A stretch of DNA of 31,770 bases from Pinguiococcus pyrenoidosus (taxonomy: Eukaryota; Sar; Pinguiophyceae; Pinguiochrysidales; Pinguiochrysidaceae), in assembly GCA_019677205.1 (NCBI GenBank), contig JAAMXY010001378.1:1-31770 (forward strand), given 5' to 3'. Position 1 is the stretch's first letter; the number at the start of each line of letters is the position of its first letter. Made by a program: the position numbers and the translations under genes. Below are positions 10,696 to 19,898 of this stretch, one piece after another. Under the pieces are notes generated by a model. That model did no database searches, was not told the origin of the DNA, and saw nothing but the letters and a program-made list of their open reading frames with translations.

Positions 10696-11120
10696 ATGGC
10701 GACCCCGGTGAGACGCATCACGATCTTTAGCGGGTATGTGGCGTGTGTCTCTCGTGCGCAGCGCAGGACACTCAGCTGTCGCTCAGCTTGTTCCATCCAG
10801 TGAACCGGGATATCCTACGGAAGCTTCTCATTACGACGCTGTGCATGATCGTGATGCCGTTGGGCACCTTCTTTCTCATGGAGAGATGGTTGATGCCCAC
10901 CTTCTTCGCCAGCGTCAAGTATCATCTCATGTGGAGGTGAGCGAGGGCCGTCCATCCTGCGATGCCGAGACGACACCCGGGTTGGCTGACTTCCTGACAT
11001 GCTTGCAGTGGCTTTGCAAGCATATTCATGGTGAATGTGGTGTCTGCACTGTACATCTGGTCGTCTTTCAGAGAGGATGCGGACAGGCAAGATCGGCCCC
11101 AGCAGCGCAAGATAGACTAG
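10696..11120 (+). CDS. VMA21: VMA21-like V-ATPase assembly membrane protein
   Basis: VMA21 is a small two-helix membrane protein of the ER that helps assemble the V0 sector of the proton-pumping V-ATPase. Exons 10696-10707, 10767-10936 and 11009-11120 join (introns of 59 and 72 nt, GT-AG) to give 97 residues, the family's usual size. The sequence shows RDILRKLLITTLCMIVMPLG leading into the first hydrophobic helix, a short loop, a second helix (FASIFMVNVVSALYIW) and a charged tail ending RKID. The KLL...T...P.G pattern at the start of helix 1 is typical of VMA21. The first exon encodes only four residues (MATP); its ATG and donor (CCG|GTGAGA) fit in phase, but this is the weakest part. The gene converges on the RING gene, 78 bp away. 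Confidence 0.8.
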
Positions 11121-11198
11121 CCGGGCCAAAACGAATAGCTTTTCTCGTGGCGGTCGCGTACAAGCGCATCCCGGCGTTCTCAACGATGTACACGCGTC

Positions 11199-12311
11199 CT
11201 ACGCCGCACCACCCGCCCTCTTACATTCCGCCTCGGTGGGCTGCTCTTCACCGTTCGGGTGACTCTGCTCCTTTGACTCCCCGCTGTCTTCTAGTGCTGG
11301 TTTACATACGGCTTCTCCCTCGCTCACTTCCGGCTTGTTCCGCAGCCTTAGGAATGCTGCCACTGGATGCCGGCATATTGGGCATTTGCTGCGTGGCTGC
11401 AGCAGAGACGCGTGGCAGGAAGCGCAGAGACAGAAATGCCCGCAGGGCAAAACGGCGAACTCCCTCGGATCCGTCATGCAGATGACGCATTCCTCAGTCT
11501 CGCTGGAGTCTTCGTCCGTCCCGTTGCCATACAGATGTCTCATGGCGTACACGTTGCTCCGGGAGAGCAGCTTCTGACCTCGCACCTTGATGGAGGTGTT
11601 GTGAGGAGAAACGGGCTCACTTTGTTGCGGTGCGTCCTCGTCGTCCTCGTTGCTCCTTTCACGTGGCGCGGCTTGCTCCGCCCGGGTGGCGCTCACGGCA
11701 CAGAAGGTGAACTCCTCTAGTCCGCCTTCTCCCGGACCGTCGTTGGCAGGGCTGAGGTGAATCACGACCGCGTGCGCCTTGGCAACCTTGCTCTGCGACA
11801 CGCTTGGCGCATCCGGCGCCTGGGAGGTCACCTTGGCCATCTTCCTCAGCTCGCTGAACCGCAGGGGCGGGCCGGGCATCACAACCTGCTGCCTCAGCCC
11901 CTGCATGAGGTAAGTGGGCCCTCGCACCGGGTCCCGGAGCTTCCCAATCGCGCCGATCTGCAGGCTTGTGGACGCAAGCTCGAAGGACTCCTCAGCTGCC
12001 AAGTACACCACGACCTTGGTGGCCTGCTTGCAGTCCACCTCGAAGGCGATCGTGTAGAGCACCCGGCCCCGCTCGTCCGAAACGGCCTCCAGGCGGACGG
12101 AGTCCTTCCGCAGGTGCGCGGGGTTGCGAAGCACGCGAGTGCCCAGAGCGCTGGACGGTCCGGCGGTCTCCAAGTCCGCGCCAGGTCGCAGGGACTCCGC
12201 TGTGAAGGGCAGGCCGGGCCGGTGGGCGTCTTCCATGCGCTCCGCAAAGCGCGCGCGGCTCAGGGTGGGAATGTCCGGCACGCGGAAGATGACAGCCCCA
12301 TTGCCCGCCAT
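11199..12311 (-). CDS. RING-finger E3 ubiquitin ligase, MGRN1/LOG2-type
   Basis: An intronless ORF of 370 residues. A C3HC4-type RING near residues 275-312 has ECVICMTDPREFAVLPCGHF, then CLCASC and CPICRHP. The wording LPCGHFCLCASC followed by CPICR is typical of the MGRN1/RNF157 (animal) and LOG2 (plant) family. Upstream, residues of about 90-190 (KVVVYLAAEESFEL) match the family's beta-rich substrate-binding region that precedes the RING. A disordered acidic stretch lies between the two, and the tail after the RING is Glu-rich. Such ligases transfer ubiquitin from an E2 enzyme to membrane-associated targets. Several members are N-myristoylated; this one begins MAGNG, which lacks Gly2, so that anchor is probably absent. 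The gene is divergent from FabI. Confidence 0.8.
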   Translation of the reverse strand: MAGNGAVIFRVPDIPTLSRARFAERMEDAHRPGLPFTAESLRPGADLETAGPSSALGTRVLRNPAHLRKDSVRLEAVSDERGRVLYTIAFEVDCKQATKVVVYLAAEESFELASTSLQIGAIGKLRDPVRGPTYLMQGLRQQVVMPGPPLRFSELRKMAKVTSQAPDAPSVSQSKVAKAHAVVIHLSPANDGPGEGGLEEFTFCAVSATRAEQAAPRERSNEDDEDAPQQSEPVSPHNTSIKVRGQKLLSRSNVYAMRHLYGNGTDEDSSETEECVICMTDPREFAVLPCGHFCLCASCHASLLQPRSKCPICRHPVAAFLRLRNKPEVSEGEAVCKPALEDSGESKEQSHPNGEEQPTEAECKRAGGAA

Positions 12312-12829
12312 CTCCGACGCCCCAGAGGTCGCAGTTCAAAGCGGTACGACGCCTCCTGTGCGGTACAACAACCACTCTCGCCACCCTGAGAGCACCGCAG
12401 GAACCGATCGCCGGTCCGAGGCGCTGTGAAGGTCGTCTTCGGCGACCAACGCTCCTCGTTGTGGCCGCCGAGATGGAAGGGTATTATCTATAGATCGTGC
12501 TGTAGAACGAACTCACAAGGGGCTTTTGTCAGCTGGTCGATCACCAATGGGGGAGGCCGGGAGGCAAGCGGAACTTCCGCAAAGCTCTTGCCAATTCCCG
12601 CCGAGCTCATATTAAAAACAGTTTCAATTTAATTTGTATCTCTACGCAATTAAATTTTATTAATATTTTGTAATTTCAAAAATATACAATTCCTGGAGTG
12701 CTGCGAAGGGTAGAATATTTTGAAAATAGGTGGATACGGACATACGTATGTGCAGCGCCCGTCTCTTAGGCACCCCGCACCAGCGCTTCAGGCAGGTGTG
12801 TCCCGTTTCCCAGCGCTCACGACTGCAAG
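12312..12829. promoter_or_regulatory. Divergent intergenic region with AT-rich tract
   Basis: This spacer lies between the RING gene start (12311, -) and the FabI start (12830, +). It contains a conspicuous AT-rich tract at about 12608-12700 with repeated TTAAAT/AATTTA and TTAATATT words, in strong contrast to the GC-rich flanks. The tract could be a nucleosome-poor promoter core, but no defined element can be named. Confidence 0.35.
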
Positions 12830-14171
12830 ATGAGGGCGGGAATGAAGCTTGCGATCCTGGCCGGCGCTCTTGGCGGCGCTGTGGGCTTCTCTGGCAGTTT
12901 CCTGGCGAGACCCCAGAAAGTCACTCCCGCGCTCCGTCCGAGAGCCGCATCTCAGATGCAAATGTCACTCCCGATCGACCTCTCTGGAAAGGTAGGAGTG
13001 CTGCTGCGGCAGGCGCCCACAGACGTAGCAAGGACCGCCATTGGAAGAATGAGCAGACTTGTCCCCTTGGCATGGCGGCAACCGATTGTGGATCTTTCGC
13101 CAATCGGGCACACTTTGGAGGCTCACTGGTGACTTTTGCTCCGCAGGTCGCATTCATCGCGGGCGTGGCGGATTCGAATGGCTACGGCTGGGCCATTGCC
13201 AAGGCGCTGGCGCAGGCTGGGGCCAAGATCATCGTGGGGACCTGGCCGCCCGTGTTGAAGATCTTCGAGATGAGCTTGGAGGCAGGCAAATTCGACGAAG
13301 GTTCGTGGCGTCCCCAGATCCACGAAGAGTCCCTTTGGGCACGGGAGGGAAAGGTGGGGTGGCTCTGAGACCTGTGATCTCCGCTGCAGATTCCCTTTTG
13401 CTGGACGGGAGCAAGATGGTCATCGACAAGGTGTACCCTCTCGATGCGGTGTTTGATACCGCCGAGGACGTGCCGGAAGCGACGCGCTCCAACAAGCGAT
13501 ACGCTGGGCTTGAGGGCTACAGCATCTCGGAGGTCGCTGCGCAGGTCGAGAAGGACTACGGAAAGATCGACATCCTTGTCCACTCGCTGGCGAACGGTCC
13601 CGAGGTGACCAAGCCGCTGCTCGAGACCTCTCGGAATGGATACCTCGCCGCAAACTCTGCGTCGGCGTACTCTCTTGTCTCCATGGTGCAGAAGTTCGGG
13701 CCGCTCATGAACCCGGGTGGTGCGGTCCTTTCGCTGACCTACATCGCCTCGGAGAAGGTGATCCCAGGCTATGGCGGTGGCATGTCCTCGGCGAAGTCGG
13801 CCCTGGAAAGCGACACTCGCACGCTGGCCTTCGAAGCCGGACGCAAGTTCGGCATTCGCGTGAACACCGTCTCGGCCGGACCGCTAAAGTCGCGCGCGGC
13901 GACGGCCATTGGCAAGGCAGAGGGCGAGCAGAAGTCCTTCATCGAGTACGCCATCGACTACAGCAAGGCCAACGCGCCCTTGGCCCAGGATCTCTACAGC
14001 GACGACGTGGGCAACACTGCGTGCTTCTTGCTCTCTCCGCTGGCACGTGCCTGCACGGGGCTCACCATGTATGTGGACAATGGGTTGAATGCGATGGGAA
14101 TGGCCGTCGACAGCATGGCTATGGCCGACTCGCCCGCGGCGCAGCTCGCCAAGCCGCAGCAGGTCGCGTAG
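12830..14171 (+). CDS. fabI: Plastid enoyl-[acyl-carrier-protein] reductase (NADH), FabI
   Basis: FabI reduces the trans-2-enoyl-ACP double bond with NADH, the last step of each cycle of type II fatty-acid synthesis in plastids. Exons 12830-12991, 13147-13300 and 13390-14171 (introns of 155 and 89 nt) give 365 residues. The nucleotide-binding start is [20 protein letters not shown]. The plant/apicomplexan-type active site reads [17 protein letters not shown], with Tyr223, the catalytic Tyr233 and, eight residues on, Lys241. An algal/plant-type insert precedes [10 protein letters not shown]. The first 45 or so residues are a leader: a hydrophobic [16 protein letters not shown] segment, then a basic stretch with Ser and Pro (FLARPQK...LRPRAA). 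That is consistent with a signal-plus-transit presequence of a secondary plastid. The Met at residue 5 is an alternative start. Confidence 0.92.
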
Positions 14172-14323
14172 GCCATGGCAAGATCCGTCTTCGTTGACAG
14201 AACCTTTCAGGCAAAGAAGGCTGGCTGAAAGGAGAATACGTTGATTGTTCAGTGTGAACGGCCCGTCCTCTCCGTCTGCCGGACGCTGGACCACCGCGCA
14301 CATGCTTCCCCAGGCGCACTATC

Positions 14324-14364
14324 CTCGGGCGAACGATGCTCGGGCGAACGATGCTCGGGCGAAC
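14324..14364. repeat. 15-bp tandem repeat, 2.7 copies
   Basis: The unit CTCGGGCGAACGATG occurs twice in full, at 14324-14338 and 14339-14353, and then as an 11-base partial copy. It lies in the short spacer between the convergent ends of FabI and the Piercer-like gene, just outside the latter's stop codon. Confidence 0.9.
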
Positions 14365-14370
14365 TTCTCC

Positions 14371-14955
14371 TTAGACAAACTTTTTGTTTTTGGACATGGA
14401 GGTGTTCAGCCCTTCGTCTCTGTAGTGCACCCCGTTGAAGGAGTTGCTGAATCTCTGTTGTCTACTGTAGCGCTCGAGCACAAAGGTTGCCTTCGAGGGC
14501 TTCTTCTTGCCGATGTCGTTCGACGTCGTTGGATACAGCGTGTGCTCCTGCTTTGGTCGATGTCTATATGAGGCCAGCACGCTGTTGGCGTCCACGTCAG
14601 CCTTTGTAACTTGGCGCATGCTTGCGAGCCCGTCGGGGTCGACCAGCGCCAAGCTCATCTCGTCCGTGGGCTCGACCGGCTTGAGTCCCCGCGCTCTCGT
14701 GAAGGCGATGTCCGCTCTGGAGTCTCTCTCCCTCATCGCCTCGCTGAGCTTCGAGTCGCTCAACGGGACTCCCCTCCCGATCTCACTGCTCGACGGGGTG
14801 TACAGGAAGGAGAAGTCAAAGCCTTTCTGCTTCAAGGACGCGTGCAGAGCTGGGCGTGGGACTTCGGGCGCATGGACGCGGCGTCTTGGACTTGCAAGCG
14901 CTCTGCCAACTTCCGAGCTGGTGGTGTCGAAGAAAGGATTGGACGACTCTCGCAC
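14371..14955 (-). CDS. Piercer-like axonemal microtubule inner protein, 5' incomplete
   Basis: The C-terminal part contains LYPTTSNDIGKKKP, then a basic helix and FSNSFNGVHYRDEGLNTS. A TSN..G...P motif followed about 30 residues later by an aromatic-Arg...GLNT motif resembles the Piercer (PIERCE1/2) family, which links microtubule doublet inner proteins in cilia. The family link is from memory of the motif pattern and unscored. The sequence also carries two further related copies, FFDTTSSEVGRA and YTPSSSEIGRG, so the protein seems to repeat the binding motif three times. The frame begins at a GTG (14955) directly after a CTTCAG splice acceptor, so the true start is in an upstream exon, in or beyond the assembly gap. 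A candidate first exon across the gap is the ATG at about 15092 (MTFRGRGTLE). Converges on FabI. Confidence 0.6.
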   Translation of the reverse strand: MRESSNPFFDTTSSEVGRALASPRRRVHAPEVPRPALHASLKQKGFDFSFLYTPSSSEIGRGVPLSDSKLSEAMRERDSRADIAFTRARGLKPVEPTDEMSLALVDPDGLASMRQVTKADVDANSVLASYRHRPKQEHTLYPTTSNDIGKKKPSKATFVLERYSRQQRFSNSFNGVHYRDEGLNTSMSKNKKFV

Positions 14956-14966
14956 CTGAAGGGCGG

Positions 14967-15014
14967 NNNNNNNNNNNNNNNNNNNNNNNNNNNNNNNNNN
15001 NNNNNNNNNNNNNN
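14967..15014. other. Assembly gap, 48 Ns
   Basis: A run of 48 undetermined bases. It falls immediately upstream of the visible 5' end of the Piercer-like reading frame, so part of that gene is missing or its first intron is of unknown length. Confidence 1.
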
Positions 15015-15479
15015 CTCAGTCGTCTTCGTAGTGCCGTCTCTCTTCGGCGTTGGAACGACGAACCTCCAGAGTACCCCTTCCGCGAAAAGTCATGGCGTGC
15101 GCAGGTACTCTCTGGCAGCTGCCGCTCCCGCCGATGCCAAAGCTCGTGACAGAACCCAAGGCAGAGTTTAGGCAGCTTCAAATGCCTCTTGGGAGCGAAA
15201 GCGACGCCTGTGGCGCTCTCCTCGGAAGTTTCGCGCCAGTCAGGGCTCTGGACGAAACGGTTGACACCTGATGTGATTCTATGAATAAAATATGCACAAT
15301 AAATTTTCAGCAACTGATTCCCCTTGCAAATGGTTCTAAAATTCACTGACTATGATTCTATGCGCCCCGGTTCGGCTGAAGGCTTCCTATTCTGGAGGCT
15401 TCCTATTCTGATACTTGCAGCCGCCGCTTTTGCAGGGTGGAGGCGTCGGCGCCTCCGCGCCCAGGTGGACCACCACGAC
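15015..15479. other. Spacer upstream of Piercer-like gene and after E1-beta
   Basis: Apart from the possible minus-strand first exon near 15060-15092, no coding sequence is convincing. The part at about 15270-15315 is AT-rich and holds two AATAAA words on the plus strand. No plus-strand gene ends here, so they are probably not functional poly(A) signals. The spacer must hold both the 3' end of the E1-beta transcript and the promoter of the Piercer-like gene. Confidence 0.35.
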
Positions 15480-16607
15480 CTAGAACTCTACTGCCGCCCG
15501 AATCCCATCGATCACCTTGGCGACGTTGGGGAGGTAGTGCTTTTCGAAAGCCAGTGGAAACGGAGTGTCAAGGCCGCAGACCTGCAGGACAAGAAGGTTC
15601 AGAGGAGAGCCGTCGAGTTCCACACGGAAGCTGGTCAAGTTGGGCCGTACCCTCTGGATCGGCGCCTCGAGGCTAAGGAAGCACTCGCTCTGAACGGTTG
15701 CCGCGACTTCTCCCGCAAAGCCGCCGGTCACGGGCGCCTCGTGGCTGATCACGAGGCGGCCGGTCTTGGACACCGAGCGGCAGACCGCCTCGCGGTCCCA
15801 CGGCAAGATGGACTGGAGGTCGATCGCCTCGCAGCTGATTCCCCATTTCTGCTCGGCGACTTCCGCCGCCTCCAGCAGCACCTTGACCTGCGCTCCATAG
15901 CCCACCAGGGTGACGTCCGTGCCCGGCCGGAGCACCTCTGCCTCGCCGAGCGGCAGCTCGTAGTCCGTCGTGGGCACGTCCTCCACGGCCGTCCGGTACA
16001 GCGCCTTGGGCTCCAGGAAGATCACGGGATCGGGGTCGCGGATGGCGCGCAGCAGCAAGCCCTTGGCCCGCCGCGGCGACCTGGGCATGACGATCTTCAA
16101 GCCCGGCGTGTGCGCGAAGTACGCCTCTGGCGACTGCGAGTGGTACAGCGCGCCATGGCCCACCGCGCCGCAAGGTGCCCGCACCGTCAGCCCTCCGCAG
16201 TGGAACTGCCCCCCGCTGCGGTAGCGGTACTTGGCCGCCTCGTTCACCAGCTGGTCGAAGGCCGGGAAGATGTAGTCGGCGAACTGCATCTCGGCAATGG
16301 CCGTCTTGCCCATGGCGGCGTAGCCGATGGCGAAGCCGGCGATGCCCTGCTCGCTCAGCGGCGTGTTGAACACGCGGCTGTCGCCAAACTCCTCCAGCAG
16401 CCCCGTGGTGCAGCGGAAGACCCCTCCGAAGGCCACGTCCTCGCCGAACACCACGGCGCTGGTGTCTGCCCGCAACGCCAGCCTCAGGGCGTCGTTGACG
16501 GCGCTAAACAGATTCAGCCGCCGCGTCTCCTGCATTCCCGCCTCCGCCTGGAGGGAGCGGCGGAAGGCGCCGAGCAGGTCGCGAGAGGCCACAAGACGCC
16601 GCCGCAT
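15480..16607 (-). CDS. BCKDHB: Branched-chain 2-oxoacid dehydrogenase E1 beta subunit, mitochondrial
   Basis: E1-beta pairs with E1-alpha to decarboxylate the oxoacids of Leu, Ile and Val using thiamine diphosphate, in the mitochondrial matrix. The sequence has the family hallmarks [47 protein letters not shown] and [16 protein letters not shown], and ends in [12 protein letters not shown]. The ORF runs through 15582-15650 without a stop, but that 69-nt stretch inserts 23 foreign residues between APIQR and VCGLDTPFP. It begins GTACGG and ends CTGCAG, and removing it restores the family sequence, so it is an intron of 3n length with no stop. Exons 16607-15651 and 15581-15480 give 352 residues. 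The ATG at 16607 is preferred because [20 protein letters not shown] is a good mitochondrial presequence; an in-frame ATG at 16685 is possible. Confidence 0.93.
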   Translation of the reverse strand: MRRRLVASRDLLGAFRRSLQAEAGMQETRRLNLFSAVNDALRLALRADTSAVVFGEDVAFGGVFRCTTGLLEEFGDSRVFNTPLSEQGIAGFAIGYAAMGKTAIAEMQFADYIFPAFDQLVNEAAKYRYRSGGQFHCGGLTVRAPCGAVGHGALYHSQSPEAYFAHTPGLKIVMPRSPRRAKGLLLRAIRDPDPVIFLEPKALYRTAVEDVPTTDYELPLGEAEVLRPGTDVTLVGYGAQVKVLLEAAEVAEQKWGISCEAIDLQSILPWDREAVCRSVSKTGRLVISHEAPVTGGFAGEVAATVQSECFLSLEAPIQRVRPNLTSFRVELDGSPLNLLVLQVCGLDTPFPLAFEKHYLPNVAKVIDGIRAAVEF

Positions 16608-16818
16608 CGCGGCCGGTTTGAATTCGGGTTCCAGCGGAAGCGGCCTTACAGATGCTGTGGCACAGCACAACAACGAATGTTCCATTTGTTCTTCAGCGCT
16701 GCCACCGAATTCGCCGCCACGCGACAGAGACGCCGCTCGGCTGTCGCTCCTCTTGGGCTCCCCTGGCCTTCAGGAGCCCGACTGTACCTGCCGGCGCCAG
16801 GAGCTAGACTGACGCGAC
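16608..16818. promoter_or_regulatory. Shared divergent promoter region of BCKDH E1-beta and E2
   Basis: 211 bp separate the two start codons. Any core promoters of both subunit genes must fit here, so this is a candidate bidirectional promoter. No individual element is recognisable by eye. Confidence 0.5.
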
Positions 16819-18297
16819 ATGCTGGCATCCGTGTGGCGTGCCGCGGGGCAGCTCCACAGGCGGAGCCTGCATGCGAGCCGCCTGGCGGCGGCCGTGAAGC
16901 CGTTCATTCTGGCCGACATTGGCGAGGGGATCGCCGAGGTGGAGCTGCTGCAGTGGTTCGTGAAGCCTGGCGACAGCGTGCGCGAGTTCGACCCCATCTG
17001 CGAGGTGCAGTCTGACAAAGCCACGGCCGAGATCTCCTCGAGGTACACCGGCACGGTGGAGACGGTGCACCATCCTCAGGGCGCCATCGTGGCGGTGGGC
17101 CAGCCACTCATCGACATCGACATTGACACCGACACCGGCACCGACACCGGCATCGACATCGCCAAGGACGACGAAGGAGGGTTGCCAGAAGCTCGGGCCG
17201 CCAGCGACGAAGCAGCAGAGGCGGGAGCTTCGCAGGCACCGCCGCCGAACCAGCTTGGAGAGCTGGCAAGCCCTCCACAGAGCGTGCTGACGACGCCAGC
17301 GGTCCGGCGGCTGGCTCGTGAGCACGGCATCGACCTCACCGCGGTGGGTGGCTCCGGCCCCCGGGGGCGAATTTTGAAGGAAGACGTCCTTGCGGCCCTG
17401 CAGAGCGGCGCACCACCTCTGCTCTCCCTGCGGCCGGCGGACGTCACCCAGGAAGCGCCCATAGACTTGACCGAGCTGCCGATGGAGCAGGCTGACGCGG
17501 CTCTGGCACATGCAGCAGGCAGCGAGCCCGGCGGTATCGACGAGCTTGACACTTCCCGAGCGGCGGATCGATTCCCAAAGGCCGAGAAGGCTGGACGAAC
17601 CGAGCCGTGCCGCGGCTATCAACGGCTCATGGTGAAGAGCATGACTGCCAGCCTTGGCGTTCCGCACTTTGGGTACAACGAAGAGCTTGTAGTCGATGAG
17701 CTGAAGCAAGTCCGGCATGCTCTCCAAGGCGCGTTCGCAGCGACCGGTTTGAAGCTGACGTACATGCCGTTCCTCATCAAGGCGTGCAGCCTCGCCATGC
17801 GGGAGTTCCCCATCTTGAACGCCAGCTTCAACGCTGCAGACATCAGTGTCACGTACCACGACGCGCACAACATCGGTGTCGCCATGGACACCCCGCGGGG
17901 CCTCATCGTTCCTTGCATCAAGGGCTGCAACAACCTCTCGCTTTGGGAGATCGCGGCAGAGCTGGGTCGCCTACAAGGCCTTGCGGCCGGTGGGCAGCTC
18001 GGGGAGAGCGATCTCTCCGGCACGACATTCTCCATAAGCAACGTCGGGTCCATTGGAGGAACCACGACGTCGCCCGTCATCGTGCCACCGCAAGTTGCCA
18101 TCGGCGCCTTCGGACGGATTCGGCGAGTTCCGCGGTTCTCGTCTGCCGACTCGAACGAAGTGGTCGGCGCGCTGGTGATGGACGTCTCGTGGTCGGGGGA
18201 TCATCGTGTGATCGATGGAGCCACCATGGCCAGATTCAGCAATCGGGTGAAGGAGTTTCTAGAGACCCCTTCGTCCATGTTGATCCATCTTCGATAG
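16819..18297 (+). CDS. DBT: Branched-chain 2-oxoacid dehydrogenase E2 (dihydrolipoyl transacylase)
   Basis: E2 is the core of the BCKDH complex and moves the acyl group from E1 via lipoyllysine to coenzyme A. The 492-residue ORF is uninterrupted. A mitochondrial presequence (MLASVWRAAGQLHRRSLHAS) leads into a lipoyl domain with the lipoylation site EVQSDKATAE (Lys67). A linker with a run of Asp-Ile/Asp-Thr pairs follows, then a peripheral subunit-binding domain (TTPAVRRLAREHGIDL, then GSGPRGRILKEDV). The catalytic domain ends with SWSGDHRVIDG, where His462 and Asp466 form the active-site HxxxD pattern. VQSDKA and the PHFGYNEE start of the catalytic domain fit the branched-chain type better than the pyruvate or 2-oxoglutarate enzymes. 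It sits back to back with its E1-beta partner. Confidence 0.93.
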   Translation: MLASVWRAAGQLHRRSLHASRLAAAVKPFILADIGEGIAEVELLQWFVKPGDSVREFDPICEVQSDKATAEISSRYTGTVETVHHPQGAIVAVGQPLIDIDIDTDTGTDTGIDIAKDDEGGLPEARAASDEAAEAGASQAPPPNQLGELASPPQSVLTTPAVRRLAREHGIDLTAVGGSGPRGRILKEDVLAALQSGAPPLLSLRPADVTQEAPIDLTELPMEQADAALAHAAGSEPGGIDELDTSRAADRFPKAEKAGRTEPCRGYQRLMVKSMTASLGVPHFGYNEELVVDELKQVRHALQGAFAATGLKLTYMPFLIKACSLAMREFPILNASFNAADISVTYHDAHNIGVAMDTPRGLIVPCIKGCNNLSLWEIAAELGRLQGLAAGGQLGESDLSGTTFSISNVGSIGGTTTSPVIVPPQVAIGAFGRIRRVPRFSSADSNEVVGALVMDVSWSGDHRVIDGATMARFSNRVKEFLETPSSMLIHLR

Positions 18298-19244
18298 CGG
18301 ATGGCATCAGCCAACTCCGAGGACAGCATCCGCCTCCAGGATCACCCTGGGTTCCTGTAACGCTGCCGCTGCCAAGCCAGGTATCCATGGCCAGTGGCGC
18401 GGAACCCAAGCGCGACACCCAAGCTGGATCCCAGGGTGTGTGGCGCGGCGGGCCTCGGTTCGCGCAGGTAGTATTAGAGAGGACATCTTTCCTCCTTGGG
18501 GGACATGTAGATCGGCCCAGACCTGGTGATCGGGACAGCGCATCATCGCCACAGGAACGGACGAGGTAGATTGCGAAATGCAGCAGCTTACTTTTCAGAA
18601 ACACTTCAAGCGACGGCGCACTTCCAAGAAACACTAACAGAAAAGGCGCAAACAGTAGAACGCGAAACAACTGCGTACGGACTATGCAACTCTTGCCTGG
18701 CACAAGATTCTTCAAGCAATTAATTTGTTCAAGGTCATATAAAAACTGTCACTGCCTCCAACGCAGCCCCACGAAGACGTCGAGAGTCGGCGTTAATTGA
18801 TTTTTTTGTTTTGTTCGGGTAAAAACAGGCACGGCAACGGGCAGCGGATAGTCGAAGGATGGCTAAAGGACTTCCCTTCGGTGGCGAAGGCCCTTGCTCC
18901 GTCCCTTTATTATCGTAAGGTGACCTCCCGACAGTGATGCGGTACACAAAATTTCGAGCGCTGTGCACGTAGGGTGTAACGTCCATGTCGTCGCCCTTCC
19001 CGGCCTTTGCTCTTCTCCTTCCAGTTGCCCTTTCCCCTTGTAAACCTTCAGCCAACCAAGGGCTGGGGCTTCGCGTTCTAACGAACGACTTTGATTAAGA
19101 TTCAAACGCTGCCTCATGCAGCCCAACTCGACTGTGAAACGCAAAAACCTAAAGCGAAACGCACCGTGAGCCCCTGGTATGCCGAAGCGACTTTCCGGCG
19201 GAAACGTACTTTGAGAGCACCAAAGCGGAAGCGACTAAAACAGT
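18298..19244. other. Spacer after E2, no firm gene
   Basis: The first part presumably holds the E2 3' UTR and contains an inverted repeat (CACCCTGGG near 18341, CCCAGGGTG near 18431) that could form a hairpin. A plus-strand frame from an ATG at 18388 is open for 60 codons with a possible donor, and a minus-strand frame covers 18735-19055. Neither has family similarity or a complete structure, so both are left uncalled. Confidence 0.35.
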
Positions 19245-19579
19245 TCACATAGCGTCTGGATGCAGGCTGCGATCACTTGTCCAGACGATCTGCCAAATGG
19301 CATCGAAGACCCCCCATACATTAAACATTCCTGCAGCTGCGCCGATGATCATCAGCTCAGAGCGCCTTGGGATGGGAGCAAGCAGCAGTCTCCGTTTGAC
19401 ACATCACGACTGCTGCACGGTTCCCCCTTCCCACGGCTCGCCACGCGCAGCCGCCAAGCCCGACACGATCTCGAGGGGCAGGCCAGGTCGCCACCTCGGG
19501 GCAGGCCAGGTCGCCACCTCAGGGCAATCGCATGGTGCTCGGCGACGGCTTCGCAGGAAGCGGCGCGCCCGAAGTGCAT
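19245..19579 (-). CDS. Small single-pass membrane protein, about 60 residues
   Basis: Exon 1 (19579-19518, ATG, donor CTGAG|GTGGCG, phase 2) joins exon 2 (19365-19245, preceded by a pyrimidine-rich acceptor ending CCCAAG) across a 152-nt intron. The product begins MHFGRAASCEAVAEHHAIAL. It has one hydrophobic segment, ELMIIGAAAGMFNVWGVF, continuing AIWQIVW, and a short polar tail ending HPDAM. No family is recognised. The size and single helix resemble accessory subunits of organellar membrane complexes, but that is a guess. Exon 2 is the well-supported part. Exon 1 could instead be an internal exon of a longer gene extending toward 19780, where other frames look weakly coding. Confidence 0.45.
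19475..19520. repeat. Perfect 23-bp tandem duplication
   Basis: The 23-base unit starting GGGGCAGGCCAGGTCGCCAC occurs twice head to tail, at 19475-19497 and 19498-19520. It falls at the donor side of the intron of the small membrane-protein gene and reaches three bases into its first exon. It therefore duplicates the donor motif, giving two identical potential donor sites. Confidence 0.9.
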
Positions 19580-19898
19580 CCCTCGACATCAGGCGCAGCT
19601 TTGCAGGTCCACGAGGCGCAGCGACCCGGTGCCCAAGTCGGGTCAAACCGGCGATGGAACCGCCGAAGCTGAGCCATCGTGACCAACTCGTACTCCCGCG
19701 ACCGAAACATCGCGACGAGCCTCTGGAAATCCGCCCCCCCTTCCCCCCCCAAAGGAAAAAAAAAAGCCCCCTCCACCAAGAAGCCTCCGGAAGGCCGCAG
19801 AGGAGCCCAGCCGCCCGGCGCCGCAGCAGGGGCCTAAGATAGCGCGAGGTTAGTTCGTGCTCTGCCCTGCAACTTGGCCACCTCTCCCGCAAGGCTAA

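Noticed and set aside
15324-17015. 563-codon plus-strand frame across E1-beta
   Set aside because: It is antisense to the E1-beta gene and crosses into E2, with composition typical of a shadow ORF.
16804-17868. 354-codon minus-strand frame across E2
   Set aside because: Antisense of the lipoyl and linker domains; no recognisable protein features.
18388-18569. 60-codon plus-strand ORF after E2
   Set aside because: It has an ATG and a possible donor (CAG|GTAGTA), but low-complexity charged sequence and no second exon. It most likely lies in the E2 3' UTR.
18735-19144. Minus-strand frames of 93 and 106 codons after E2
   Set aside because: They overlap in different registers, end without a clear gene structure, and match no family. 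They may be non-coding or a repeat fragment, which a genome-wide copy-number check could tell.
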